From Veillonella caviae (GTDB lineage Bacteria; Bacillota; Negativicutes; Veillonellales; Veillonellaceae), in assembly GCF_003992125.1 (NCBI RefSeq), contig NZ_RQUY01000005.1:1-64000 (forward strand): a DNA stretch of 64,000 nucleotides, written 5' to 3'. Both the position numbers and the translations under genes were made by a program. Below are positions 1 to 9,039 of the stretch, piece after piece (the first letter of the stretch is position 1; each line of letters starts with the position of its first letter). Below the pieces are notes generated by a model. The model had not been told where the DNA came from. It saw only the letters and a program-made list of their open reading frames with translations, and made no database searches.

Positions 1-5
1 AGATT

Positions 6-50
6 AAACCCTTATAACACTAGATATTTACTAGTATTACAAGGGTTTTT
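6..50 (+). terminator. Intrinsic terminator of a gene left of the window
   Basis: Arms AAACCCTT and AAGGGTTT enclose further pairing (ACTAG with CTAGT), and the hairpin is followed on the plus strand by a T run. It points away from potE, so it most likely ends a plus-strand gene lying before position 1. Confidence 0.55.
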
Positions 51-127
51 ACACACACTTTTTGTCCTATAAGCCAATATAACTATTTCTTATAACCCTA
101 TAAAAAAGAAGAATTAATTATACACAT

Positions 128-157
128 AAAAAAGACAGGAACCAAGGTTCCTGCCTT
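128..157 (-). terminator. Terminator downstream of potE
   Basis: An 11-bp stem (132-142 with 147-157, one mismatch, loop CAAG) is followed on the minus strand by a run of six T. It lies about 60 bp after the potE stop codon. Confidence 0.75.
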
Positions 158-219
158 AATAAGACGAAATATATCATGTATTGATACTAAGCTAATTTAT
201 CATTATCAACGATGACAGA

Positions 220-1551
220 TTAATCAATACTTTGCTGTAAATTGTGAGCACGACGAGCAATCATCGCTTTACGAACTATGTAAATAACAAAGCCGATAGC
301 CAATGCTACAACACCGCCCACTATAGCATCTACACCACAAGCATAAATAGCATAGATGCAATACATAATACCAAAAACTGCTATGATGTTAAAATTTTTA
401 ATGCGAGATTCGGATAAACCAGATTGACGCATCATAACCGGTACGGCAAGAGTACATAAAATATATGGTACTACATTCGTTACAACCGCAAGATTGACGA
501 GCATTTCAAATTGTTCTCGCAATATATCGTTTGCAGTAAATAATGTAAGCACAGTTTCTACGACAAGTAAAATCAATACGCCTCGAACTGGTGCATCCTT
601 ACTGTTTACGCGAGCAAAAACTTTAGGAAAATATCCCGCTTCCGCAGCGCTTTTAAACACGCGGGATAATGTAAATTGCCAGCAGAGTAAAGCCCCACAG
701 CAGGAAATGACCATAGATGCCATTACTATATTCGCCACAGTGCTATTAAACATGTGCATATAAGTCAAGCCGAAAGGAGCATTAGAATTGAGCAAATCTG
801 CGTTAGGCACAATACCTGCCATAACATTAGTGGATAAAACATAAATCACCGCTACTGCTAATGTACCAGCCACTGTTGCGATTGGCACGTTTTTCTTTGG
901 ATTTTCCACTGCATCTGCATTCGCCGCTGCGGATTCAAACCCTAAAAAAGCCCAAAGTGTCAAGGAAATAGACTGCTTAACGGCATCAAAGAATGGTAAA
1001 TCATTAGGATTCCAAGCAGCAATATACATATCAGGATTGAACCAAAACCAACCAATAGTTCCGATTGCAAAAACAGGAATAATAGATCCCCAAACAGTAA
1101 TATTGCTAAGTTGCCCTGTAAAGCGATTCCCTTTAAAATTCAAAATCGCTGCAAACCACAAGAGCACAATTGTCACTTGACTTGTTTGCACGGCATTCAA
1201 ATCAATACCGAAGAGTTCTGCACCATAACCGACTGCGGAGACCGCAATCGCTACATTAGCAATGATGAGAGATATGCTGTAAGCATAACTCGCCATAAAA
1301 TGTCCAGTTTTACCGAAGCGGTGTTCCGTATAACCGCCCATGCCCCCCTTAATTTGGGAGAACATACCCGCTTGAGCAAAAATATACGCTAACAAAAGCG
1401 CACCCACAGCTGTCACGAGCCAAGATAAAACTGAAATAGTACCAACTTGAGCCAAATTGGTTGGTAACATAATGATCCCAGCTCCTAGCATATTGGCTGC
1501 TACCATTGTGGTTAGCTGGAATACAGACATTTTTTTAGCGGTGGTTTTCAT
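220..1551 (-). CDS. potE: Putrescine/ornithine antiporter PotE (APC family)
   Basis: A 443-residue inner-membrane amino acid/polyamine carrier. It aligns end to end by eye with E. coli PotE: GAGIIMLPTNLAQVGTIS near the N-terminus, the GGMGGYTEH loop, SNITVWGSIIPV, LWAFLGFESA and the NLAVVTNVVPYIL segment. Family members have 12 membrane segments, and the hydrophobic pattern fits. The function is exchange of ornithine for putrescine or putrescine uptake, inferred from the family. The ATG at 1551 follows a GGGG-containing ribosome site. No ornithine decarboxylase is visible next to it, although that is its usual partner; it may lie outside the window. Veillonella peptidoglycan is known to carry covalently bound diamines, so a putrescine carrier may also serve wall synthesis (inference). 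Confidence 0.93.
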   Translation of the reverse strand: MKTTAKKMSVFQLTTMVAANMLGAGIIMLPTNLAQVGTISVLSWLVTAVGALLLAYIFAQAGMFSQIKGGMGGYTEHRFGKTGHFMASYAYSISLIIANVAIAVSAVGYGAELFGIDLNAVQTSQVTIVLLWFAAILNFKGNRFTGQLSNITVWGSIIPVFAIGTIGWFWFNPDMYIAAWNPNDLPFFDAVKQSISLTLWAFLGFESAAANADAVENPKKNVPIATVAGTLAVAVIYVLSTNVMAGIVPNADLLNSNAPFGLTYMHMFNSTVANIVMASMVISCCGALLCWQFTLSRVFKSAAEAGYFPKVFARVNSKDAPVRGVLILLVVETVLTLFTANDILREQFEMLVNLAVVTNVVPYILCTLAVPVMMRQSGLSESRIKNFNIIAVFGIMYCIYAIYACGVDAIVGGVVALAIGFVIYIVRKAMIARRAHNLQQSID

Positions 1552-2123
1552 GTATCAATCCCCTTTCGCAGGTGAATTTTTTCTCGTCCATAATTCACTT
1601 AAAATAATATATACCGCTAAGCACTTTCAGTTCCTACTGTAATGGGCGGGAATGTGAAAGCACCGTTTTTAGTTCGCATTAATAATAACACCATACAGGC
1701 TAAATGAAAAGTACTTTATTGGCGGACAAACCTCATTACACGAATTGAATAAAATAACCGATATTATAGATGTATTGCGATTAGAATCTATAAGAGTATG
1801 GTAAGGCTATTATTTTATTCCTGTTTAATCTACGTATCTCTTGGAAAATCACTATCTATTCCAATTATAGTGTCCCAGTAGGACACTAGCAACACTACAT
1901 AGTCTATTCTATATGGACATGATTTTACAAATAACTCCATCCCTTATCTATGTAAAAGAATTAATTATCCTTACTGTAACATTTATAAAAGTACCCCCAG
2001 TCTACACCTATAATTGGGCTCCATAAACAAGGACTGCCTAACGGCAGTTTCAGAGTCACCCAAACGCAGATGTAAACTGGGGGAAATTTTTCATATAAAC
2101 TTATCAATATTTAAAATAGGCAA
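1552..2123. other. Intergenic region between potE and argH
   Basis: No credible gene. It holds the potE promoter region, a short perfect dyad at 1869-1887 (AGTGTCC, five-base spacer, GGACACT) that could be an operator, and the long hairpin at 1994-2083 listed separately. Confidence 0.5.
1994..2083 (-). terminator. Long three-tier hairpin after argH
   Basis: The outer stem pairs CCCCCAGT-C-TACA (1994-2006) with TGTA-A-ACTGGGGG (2071-2083), with one mismatch. The middle stem pairs TTGGG (2014-2018) with CCCAA (2059-2063), plus CTC with GAG. The inner stem is ACTGCC-TAAC-GGCAGT (2033-2048). It begins 40 nt after the argH stop and is followed on the minus strand by a short T run. It probably ends argHG transcription but is much longer than a normal terminator. 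Confidence 0.55.
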
Positions 2124-3551
2124 TTATTCTTGCACCGAATGTACTATTGATTTCCAATTAGCAATTTGCTCCTCTTCTGCAGCAATCAATTGTTTGCCCT
2201 TTTCACGTTGCCGTTCCACACATTCAGGTGCTGTACCAGAGTAATTATTTCTACCCGCTACACAGGCTTCGATGGTGATAGCATCTAAAATATCTGCATC
2301 AAAGTGAGCAGAAATGGCTTTGAAATCGTCAACAGATAAATCTAATAGAACACAGCCTTTTTCGATACAGTGATGCACAGCGTTGCCTACGATTTCGTGA
2401 GCTTCACGGAATGGAACGCCTTTTTTCGCAAGATAGTCTGCCATGTCTGTAGCATTGGAAAAGTCATCGTCCAATACGGATTTCATACGTGCTCCGTTTA
2501 CTTTCATACCACGAATCATAGCCGCATTAATGGAGAGCGCAAAATGTACCGTATCAATGGCATCGAAAATACCCTCTTTATCTTCTTGCATGTCCTTGTT
2601 GTACGTCAAAGGTAATCCTTTCAACGTCGTCAACAAACCGAGCAAATGACCATAGGTGCGACCAGTTTTACCACGCACGAGCTCGCACACGTCAGGGTTT
2701 TTCTTTTGTGGCATAATACTAGAACCAGTACAATGAGCATCATCAAGTTCGATAAACCCAAATTCATTGGTAGACCACAAAATTAGCTCCTCGCTGAGGC
2801 GACTCAAATGCATCATCACCATAGATGCAAAAGACAAGAATTCTACTACATAGTCACGGTCGGATACGGCATCCATACTGTTTTCGTAGATGCGAGAGAA
2901 ACCTAATAGCTCTTGCGTATATGTTTGGTCAATGCCATATGTGCTTCCTGCCAAAGCGCCGGAACCAAGTGGCATAATATCGGCATGTTTAAACACCATA
3001 TAAAGGCGATCAAAATCACGTTCTAACATAGAAAAATAAGCCATCATATGATGAGCAAACAATACAGGTTGTGCCCGTTGCAAGTGAGTATAACCAGGCA
3101 TGATAACATCACTGTACTTTTCCGCCACTTCCATAAGAGCCTTTTGCATATCTACAATAAGTTCGCCCATTTCGATAACGGCTTTACGCACATACATATG
3201 TAAATCTACGGCACATTGATCATTACGGCTACGACCAGTATGTAATCTACCGCCAGCTTCGCCAATATCATCGGTCAATCGTTTTTCAATATTCATATGA
3301 ATGTCTTCAAGAGCTACAGAAAATGAGAACTCGCCTTTATCAATTTGCCCTTTGATTTTTGTAAGACCTGCTACGATATCATCACAATCTTGTTGAGAAA
3401 TAATATTTTGTTTTGCTAACATCTTAGCATGTGCTTTACTGCCTGCAATATCTTCAGCGTACATTCTAGCGTCAAAAGCGATAGAGGATGTAAAATCCTC
3501 TACCGCTTTATCTGTGCCTTTTGTGAAACGCCCGCCCCACAATTTAGCCAT
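2124..3551 (-). CDS. argH: Argininosuccinate lyase
   Basis: A 475-residue cytoplasmic enzyme that splits argininosuccinate into arginine and fumarate, the last step of arginine synthesis. The fumarase/aspartase superfamily signature is visible as GSSIMPQKKNPDV near residue 280, and the N-terminus [12 protein letters not shown] is typical. Length matches the family (about 460-475). Its start overlaps the argG stop by one base (TAATG arrangement), so it is translated after argG in the same operon. The fumarate released can feed the succinate pathway. Confidence 0.97.
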   Translation of the reverse strand: MAKLWGGRFTKGTDKAVEDFTSSIAFDARMYAEDIAGSKAHAKMLAKQNIISQQDCDDIVAGLTKIKGQIDKGEFSFSVALEDIHMNIEKRLTDDIGEAGGRLHTGRSRNDQCAVDLHMYVRKAVIEMGELIVDMQKALMEVAEKYSDVIMPGYTHLQRAQPVLFAHHMMAYFSMLERDFDRLYMVFKHADIMPLGSGALAGSTYGIDQTYTQELLGFSRIYENSMDAVSDRDYVVEFLSFASMVMMHLSRLSEELILWSTNEFGFIELDDAHCTGSSIMPQKKNPDVCELVRGKTGRTYGHLLGLLTTLKGLPLTYNKDMQEDKEGIFDAIDTVHFALSINAAMIRGMKVNGARMKSVLDDDFSNATDMADYLAKKGVPFREAHEIVGNAVHHCIEKGCVLLDLSVDDFKAISAHFDADILDAITIEACVAGRNNYSGTAPECVERQREKGKQLIAAEEEQIANWKSIVHSVQE

Positions 3552-4762
3552 TATAAACCTGCCTTTTCTTTCATCAATGCATTAATTTTGAGAGGTAAAC
3601 CAAAGAGGTTAATGAAACCAGCTGCATCAGCTTGGTCATATACATCGTCTTCTTCGAAGGTTACAAAATCTTCGCTGTACAAGGAATATGGAGAAGTGCT
3701 GCCAGCAGAGATGATATTACCTTTATACAATTTGAGTTTTACGTCCCCTGTTACCGTTTCTTGAGTAGTATCAACAAAGGCTTGCAAAGCATTCATTAAA
3801 GGAGCAAACCACATGCCGTCATACACGAGTTCAGCATATTTATTAGCGATTAATTCCTTGTAATGGTATGTTGCTCTATCTAAACAGAGGTATTCAAGCT
3901 CTCTATGAGCGTACATAATGATGGAACCACCTGGGTTTTCATAAACGCCGCGAGATTTCATACCAACGAGACGGTTTTCAACGATATCCACAACGCCAAC
4001 ACCATAATGCGCGCCGATTTCGTTCAATTTTTCAAGGATTTGCAATGGTGTTCCTTCTACGCCATCTACCGCAACAGGTACACCACCTTTGAAAGTAATA
4101 TTTACATAACCAGCTTCATCAGGAGCTTGTTCCGGTGTATGTGTTACAAGATACACATCATCCTTAGGCGCATTGGCTGGATTTTCTAAATCGCCGCCTT
4201 CGTGAGACAAATGCCATACGTTTTGGTCCATAGAGTATGGATGTTTTTTAGTAGCCACTACAGGGATATTATGCTTTGCTGCATATTCCATGCAATCTGT
4301 ACGGGATTTTAATTCCCATTCACGCCAAGGTGCGATGATTTTCATATTTGGTGCCAATGCTTTGATAGCCAATTCAAAACGTACTTGGTCATTACCTTTA
4401 CCTGTAGCACCGTGAGCAATAGCATCTGCTCCTTCTTTTTCTGCAATATCTACGAGAATTTTACCAATCAAAGGTCTCGCAAAAGAAGTACCTAATAAAT
4501 ATTTACCTTCGTAAATAGCGCCAGCTTTCACAGTTGGCCAAATATAATCTTTTACGAATTCCTCTTTTGCATCCACAATATACGCCTTAGATGCGCCAGA
4601 AGCAATTGCTTTTTTCTCAACTGCATCATAATCTTCAGGTTGACCAAGATCCACGCACACCGCGATAACCTCAGCACCATAATTTTCCTTCAACCAAGGA
4701 ATGATAACAGATGTGTCCAACCCACCAGAATAAGCGAGTACTACTTTGTTTGCTTTACCCAT
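3551..4762 (-). CDS. argG: Argininosuccinate synthase
   Basis: A 403-residue cytoplasmic enzyme joining citrulline and aspartate with ATP to form argininosuccinate. The N-type ATP pyrophosphatase loop [10 protein letters not shown] lies near residue 10, and family blocks [13 protein letters not shown] and the [14 protein letters not shown] region are present. The ATG at 4762 follows GATGAGGTG at good spacing. It is the first gene of an argG-argH operon. The region upstream carries a -10 TATAAT and two dyads, suggesting a repressor-controlled promoter. Confidence 0.97.
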   Translation of the reverse strand: MGKANKVVLAYSGGLDTSVIIPWLKENYGAEVIAVCVDLGQPEDYDAVEKKAIASGASKAYIVDAKEEFVKDYIWPTVKAGAIYEGKYLLGTSFARPLIGKILVDIAEKEGADAIAHGATGKGNDQVRFELAIKALAPNMKIIAPWREWELKSRTDCMEYAAKHNIPVVATKKHPYSMDQNVWHLSHEGGDLENPANAPKDDVYLVTHTPEQAPDEAGYVNITFKGGVPVAVDGVEGTPLQILEKLNEIGAHYGVGVVDIVENRLVGMKSRGVYENPGGSIIMYAHRELEYLCLDRATYHYKELIANKYAELVYDGMWFAPLMNALQAFVDTTQETVTGDVKLKLYKGNIISAGSTSPYSLYSEDFVTFEEDDVYDQADAAGFINLFGLPLKINALMKEKAGL

Positions 4763-4791
4763 GATTACACCTCATCAACTTACTTATAACA

Positions 4792-4862
4792 GGTATATAT
4801 TATATACCGCATGTAACTATTATAATACATATAAATGATGAACATCTAATCTGTTGTTCATC
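4792..4862 (-). promoter_or_regulatory. argG promoter with two dyad symmetries
   Basis: On the minus strand a TATAAT lies at 4824-4819. Downstream, at the expected transcript start, is a 17-bp dyad GGTATATATTATATACC (4792-4808). Upstream, over the -35 position, GATGAACA and TGTTCATC form inverted 8-bp arms with a 10-bp spacer (4837-4862). The positions are operator-like. Neither matches the classical ARG box well, so the protein is not identified. Confidence 0.5.
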
Positions 4863-4997
4863 GACTACATGTGTTAGTATATCACTGTATATTTATAAAT
4901 GCAAGAGTATTTTTTATACATCTGTATAATGTATTTCGTTTGCGAATGATTTGACGGTTAGAAAGATGGAGATATCAAAAAAGATTCAGGAACGCTT

Positions 4998-5082
4998 ATG
5001 ACCCTTTGGGTTTCTAAAACCGTACTTTACGTAGCTACAGGCCGTTAAGCGTATGAAGGATTTTAGAGCCCCAAAGGGTCAT
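4998..5082 (-). terminator. Long hairpin after the glycosyltransferase gene
   Basis: ATGACCCTTTGGG (4998-5010) pairs with CCCAAAGGGTCAT (5070-5082). Inside this, TCTAAAA (5013-5019) pairs with TTTTAGA (5061-5067), leaving a structured interior of about 40 nt. It starts about 25 nt after the stop at 5107. An alternative helix is possible between ACGCTTA (4992-4998) and TAAGCGT (5045-5051), which competes with the outer stem. No strong T run follows, so simple intrinsic termination is not assured. Confidence 0.45.
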
Positions 5083-5106
5083 TTAATTCGGATATATTAA
5101 ATTTTG

Positions 5107-5916
5107 CTATTCTTCATCCCGAAGGCCGAGGTCTTGTTCGTACGCATAATCAGCTTCTGCTTGAGTAATCATATCCTGTGTCACCATAGCTTGTAGTACC
5201 AATTTTTGCCGAGCTTTCGCTGCATCGTAATTCACATAAGGATCTAAATAAGACGGAGCATTTGGTAGTGCCGCTAACAAAGCACATTGTCCAAGGCTTA
5301 AACGACTTGGGCTAGTGCCAAAATATCCTTCAGAGGCTGCTTTGATTCCATAGTAGTTATGCCCGTAGTAAACGGTGTTCAAATACATGGTAATGATTTC
5401 GTCTTTATTATAGTAATGTTCCATTTCTACAGCTAAAATGGCCTCTTCCGCTTTACGGCTCATGATGCGTTTTGAGGACAGAAATAAATTCTTCACCAAT
5501 TGTTGTGTTATAGTACTGCCCCCTTCCATAGTTTCACCAGCCACGGTATTTACATAGAGGGCACGAATAACACCGAATATATCGATGGCACCGTGTCTAT
5601 AGTAACGTTTATCTTCAATAGCAACGAGGGCACGCTTCGCATTATCTGGAATCGTTTCCGATTTCACCCAATTTTCTGACGCCACACGCCTATAGAGGGA
5701 TTCTTGTACATGTTCTTTAAAAGCAAACACCCGATACATTCGGTCCCAACGGCTCAATGTATCTTCTGTTTGTTCAATTGTCTGTTCTACCGACGTATGC
5801 GCTTTACTAATACGGTTTGTTCCCTGATAACTATGGTACGAATCATAGATATACATAATTAAGAACAACACAAGGATAGCGATAATACATCGTTTGATAT
5901 AACGTAGGATAAGCAT
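5107..5916 (-). CDS. Monofunctional peptidoglycan glycosyltransferase (GT51)
   Basis: A 269-residue membrane-anchored enzyme that polymerises lipid II into glycan strands on the outer face of the inner membrane. An N-terminal hydrophobic segment (about residues 5-25) acts as signal anchor. GT51 motifs follow in order: IEDKRYYRHGAID with the catalytic Glu, GGSTITQQLVKN, and a KAEEAILAVEME block followed by MYLNTVYYG. No transpeptidase domain follows, and length matches MtgA-type proteins. The ATG at 5916 is chosen because AGGTG sits just upstream; a longer frame reaching 6078 lacks homology and a ribosome site. It could also be a short PBP1-like protein. Confidence 0.88.
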   Translation of the reverse strand: MLILRYIKRCIIAILVLFLIMYIYDSYHSYQGTNRISKAHTSVEQTIEQTEDTLSRWDRMYRVFAFKEHVQESLYRRVASENWVKSETIPDNAKRALVAIEDKRYYRHGAIDIFGVIRALYVNTVAGETMEGGSTITQQLVKNLFLSSKRIMSRKAEEAILAVEMEHYYNKDEIITMYLNTVYYGHNYYGIKAASEGYFGTSPSRLSLGQCALLAALPNAPSYLDPYVNYDAAKARQKLVLQAMVTQDMITQAEADYAYEQDLGLRDEE

Positions 5917-6095
5917 AATTTCACCTGTATCGTTACACAATATATACTCAAACAGTATGCCATAGTAAAAAATAACAAAACTTTCACAAAAGAACTGTAC
6001 AAATGTACTTCCACTATAGCACACAGCCATAAATTTTATATTGATAGTATTGTACCACATATCTACCATTTTACGCATAGTACGCAGTATATCTA

Positions 6096-6125
6096 TTGTA
6101 TTTAATCTATATAATAGCGTATAAT
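6096..6125 (+). promoter_or_regulatory. Candidate csoR promoter
   Basis: TTGTAT (6096-6101) and TATAAT (6120-6125) are separated by 18 bp, 40 bp before the csoR start. A second TATAAT lies 10 bp earlier (6110-6115). No copper-operator palindrome of known type was recognised. Confidence 0.45.
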
Positions 6126-6164
6126 AAAACAGATGAATAAAACATGCCCAATTGGAGGAGTATT

Positions 6165-6443
6165 ATGAAACAGTGTATGGATTCAGACAATCTGCATCGT
6201 CGATTGCGTAAAATTTTAGGTCAAGTTCAAGCTATTGATCGAATGATTGAAGAAGACATCCCATGCGAAGATGTGCTGAGCCAAATCAATGCTGCTAAAT
6301 CCGCATTGCACAAAGTTGGACAAGTAGTCCTCGAAGGCCACATCAACCACTGTGTACGCGATGGCATTGAACATGGTGACGTAGATAAAACCATTGCAGA
6401 CTTTACACTTGCAGTAGAACGATTTGCTAATATGGGAAAATAA
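6165..6443 (+). CDS. csoR: CsoR/FrmR-family metal-sensing repressor
   Basis: A 92-residue all-helical DNA-binding repressor. The Cys-His-Cys set typical of Cu(I)-binding CsoR is visible: Cys34 in DIPCEDV, then His59 and Cys63 spaced four apart in GHINHC. The FrmR and RcnR subgroups differ at the third position, so copper sensing is favoured. The ATG at 6165 is preceded by GGAGGAG at ideal spacing, so an upstream ATG at 6144 is rejected. No copper ATPase or chaperone gene is adjacent, which is unusual; its targets must lie elsewhere or be only itself. A strong terminator follows, so it is monocistronic. Confidence 0.85.
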   Translation: MKQCMDSDNLHRRLRKILGQVQAIDRMIEEDIPCEDVLSQINAAKSALHKVGQVVLEGHINHCVRDGIEHGDVDKTIADFTLAVERFANMGK

Positions 6444-6471
6444 GAACTGGCTTTCAGATGCAGCTCTATAT

Positions 6472-6508
6472 AAATAAACACCCTAAGGATAACCTTAGGG
6501 TGTTTATT
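6472..6508 (+). terminator. Terminator after csoR
   Basis: A perfect 17-bp stem (AAATAAACACCCTAAGG with its complement, loop ATAA) ends in a T run. It lies between plus-strand csoR and the end of minus-strand ptsH, so it may also serve the opposite direction. Confidence 0.85.
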
Positions 6509-6626
6509 TTAGTTTTTCTATAAACGGCTTATTACGCTATACTATCATCAAGAAAGACAGTAAGCATTGTTGAACTATCCAATCCTTTAACGATTGGAGG
6601 TTCTATTATAGAATAACTACCGTCAA

Positions 6627-6887
6627 TTAGTCATGATTGGTAGTCAAAAATTCGCTCAATGCTGTCAAAGCGTCATCTTCATCAGCGCCATCAGCAGTGA
6701 GGACTACAGATGTGCCTTTTGTAGCACCTAATGTAAGCACGGTCAAAATAGATTTAGCATCTGCTGTTTTGCCATTGGCAGCAATGGTTACTTTGGATGC
6801 GTATTTAGCAGCCAATTGTGTAAACGCTGTTGCAGGGCGAGCGTGTAAACCAGATTCGTTTGTAATTTCTACTGTTATTTCTTTCAT
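6627..6887 (-). CDS. ptsH: HPr phosphocarrier protein of the PTS
   Basis: An 86-residue cytoplasmic protein that carries phosphate from enzyme I to PTS IIA domains. With the start at 6887 the active histidine in GLHARPA is exactly His15 and the regulatory serine in AKSIL is exactly Ser46, matching canonical HPr numbering. That and AGAGGT spacing decide the start over the adjacent ATG at 6890. Ser46 implies possible control by HPr kinase, as in other Firmicutes, though no HPr kinase gene is in view. It lies 170 bp downstream of ptsI on the same strand, with separate expression possible. Confidence 0.96.
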   Translation of the reverse strand: MKEITVEITNESGLHARPATAFTQLAAKYASKVTIAANGKTADAKSILTVLTLGATKGTSVVLTADGADEDDALTALSEFLTTNHD

Positions 6888-7057
6888 CATGTACCTCTTT
6901 CTAATCGATGAGTAGAACAATCAATCATTCATATACATCATTACATATCGATATTCAATGTATGTATTGTAACAAGTTATATTGTCATAATTCAAGATAA
7001 ATATCAAATTAACAACATAAAATCTATGTAACCATTATATATGATTACTTCGTGTCA

Positions 7058-8785
7058 TTATGCCAGTCCTTTTTCTGCGAGAACAGATTTCGCATAGGCC
7101 GTAATTTCTTCCGCTGTGTCTAGTGTGAGTGCATGAGTCGCTACAGCTTCACATTCTGCTTTTGATACGGAACGCAAGATATTTTTAATGAGCGGAATGC
7201 TAGATGCGGTCATAGAAAATTCGTCTAAACCTAAACCGAGGAGAATCATAGTAGCCACAGGATCACCAGCCAACTCGCCGCACATGCCAGTAAATTTCCC
7301 CTGCTCATGGCTGGCATCGATAACACCTTTGATGAGACGCAACACCCCTGGATGCAATGGTTGATATAGATTACCTATAGCTTCATTCATACGATCCACC
7401 GCCAATGTGTATTGGCACAAGTCATTGGTTCCGATACTAAAGAAATCTACATATTTTGCCAAAATTGGTGCAATAACAGCTGCGGCAGGAACTTCAATCA
7501 TAATACCTACTTTAATATCTTCGTTGAAAGCTACGCCTTCTTTACGAAGTTCTGCTTTGCATTCTTCTAACATAACATTAGCACATTTTACTTCTTCTAC
7601 AGATGCAATCATAGGGTACATGATATGAATATCACCGAAAGCACTAGCCCGTAGTAAAGCACGCAATTGAACTTTGAAAATATCAGGTCTATTCAAAGAA
7701 ATACGAATAGCTCGATACCCAAGGAATGGATTCATTTCTTCTGGCAAATCAAGGCATTTTAATTCTTTATCACCACCAATATCCATAGTACGAATAATGA
7801 CAGGATTACCATGTAAGGATTCTGCCACTTGTTTATATTCTTCAAATTGTACATCTTCCTCAGGCAATTCGTCATTTTCCATATATAAGAACTCAGTTCG
7901 ATACAAGCCAATACCGCTAGCTCCCATATTAATAGCGTTATCCGCATCCTTAGATTTGCCAATGTTCCCAAACAAATCTACATGATGGCCGTCAACAGTC
8001 ACCGCCTCTAAATTAGCGGAATCTTTTAATCGTTTTAGTTCATCTTGAAATGCTTCCGCTTGTGTGCTGTAATCAACCCATTCTGCATCACTTGGGTTTA
8101 TCAACGCAATACCATCGGTGCCAAGCACAACGGCACGAGTGCCATCGACGAAGCTGTCAATATCACCAACCCCCATAACGGCAGGAATTTCTAGGGTACG
8201 TGCCATAATAGCCGCATGTGATGTGGGCCCGCCTGCAGCAGTAACGATACCTTTCACTACATTTTTATCGAGAGATGCTGTGTCAGATGGTGCTAAATCG
8301 TGAGCTACAAGAATCACTTGTCCTGAAATGTGGGACAAGCCACGCGGATTCATACCTAACATATTACGCATCAAACGATCCCCAATATCTTTAATATCTG
8401 CGCCTCTTTCGCGCATATAGGGGTCATCCATGCCAAGAAAAATACCCGCAAATGTATCGATAGTTTGTGCCGTCGCCGCTACCACGTTCGTTTTCGTGGA
8501 TTCTACTAATGATTTAATGCCATCCGACAATGATGGATCTTGAGCAATCTGCATATGTGCTTCAAAAATAGCAGCCTCTTCAGGCCCCATATCAACCAAT
8601 GCTTTTTGACGAATGATATCTAATTGTTTTAATGTAGCTGCCATAGCGGCTGCAAATTTTCCAATCTCCGCTTCCACATCACCGTCCGCTACGGTATAGT
8701 CGGGAATGATAATTTCCTCTTGTATATATTTGTACACATTGCCAACAGCAACGCCTCGAGATCCAGAAATCCCTTGAATTCGCAT
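7058..8785 (-). CDS. ptsI: PTS enzyme I (phosphoenolpyruvate-protein phosphotransferase)
   Basis: A 575-residue cytoplasmic enzyme that transfers phosphate from phosphoenolpyruvate to HPr. The N-terminal phosphohistidine motif GGPTSHAAIMAR is near residue 190. The C-terminal PEP-binding barrel shows LYRTEFLYM, MYPMIASVEEV and the Cys-containing GMCGELAGDP motif. Length is normal. It lies upstream of ptsH, reversing the usual ptsH-ptsI order. With fruK-fruA nearby it completes a fructose uptake route. Confidence 0.97.
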   Translation of the reverse strand: MRIQGISGSRGVAVGNVYKYIQEEIIIPDYTVADGDVEAEIGKFAAAMAATLKQLDIIRQKALVDMGPEEAAIFEAHMQIAQDPSLSDGIKSLVESTKTNVVAATAQTIDTFAGIFLGMDDPYMRERGADIKDIGDRLMRNMLGMNPRGLSHISGQVILVAHDLAPSDTASLDKNVVKGIVTAAGGPTSHAAIMARTLEIPAVMGVGDIDSFVDGTRAVVLGTDGIALINPSDAEWVDYSTQAEAFQDELKRLKDSANLEAVTVDGHHVDLFGNIGKSKDADNAINMGASGIGLYRTEFLYMENDELPEEDVQFEEYKQVAESLHGNPVIIRTMDIGGDKELKCLDLPEEMNPFLGYRAIRISLNRPDIFKVQLRALLRASAFGDIHIMYPMIASVEEVKCANVMLEECKAELRKEGVAFNEDIKVGIMIEVPAAAVIAPILAKYVDFFSIGTNDLCQYTLAVDRMNEAIGNLYQPLHPGVLRLIKGVIDASHEQGKFTGMCGELAGDPVATMILLGLGLDEFSMTASSIPLIKNILRSVSKAECEAVATHALTLDTAEEITAYAKSVLAEKGLA

Positions 8786-9039
8786 CTGTGCTCCTCTTTC
8801 TATACTGATAAACTACTGTATAGTTTATTGTAACATGTATAGATAGAACAATAAAGGGACACTATTTGTGATATAATGTTATATTATGTATTCAATAGAT
8901 TAGTTGGTTCCCATAAGCTGTGACAGTAGTGTGATGAAAGTTTCGTCTATTACTAATCATAAATTATTGAGTGATGCTAGCCATAAATTATATTAGTGAA
9001 AGCATAACATATAGGAACCATAGAACCATAGGAGCTATA

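Noticed and set aside
2014-2244. Possible plus-strand protein at the end of argH
   Set aside because: It overlaps the hairpin and the argH coding end on the opposite strand and shows no homology.
5917-6078. N-terminal extension of the glycosyltransferase to 6078
   Set aside because: The extra 54 residues lack homology and a ribosome site, while AGGTG sits properly before the ATG at 5916.
6578-6597. Terminator after ptsH (CCAATC/GATTGG)
   Set aside because: The stem is only six base pairs and has no T tract; it is too weak to list as a feature.
8971-9039. N-terminal extension of DapF
   Set aside because: The family N-terminus MKLTKMHGLGND begins at 9040 with GGAG upstream; the extension has no similarity.
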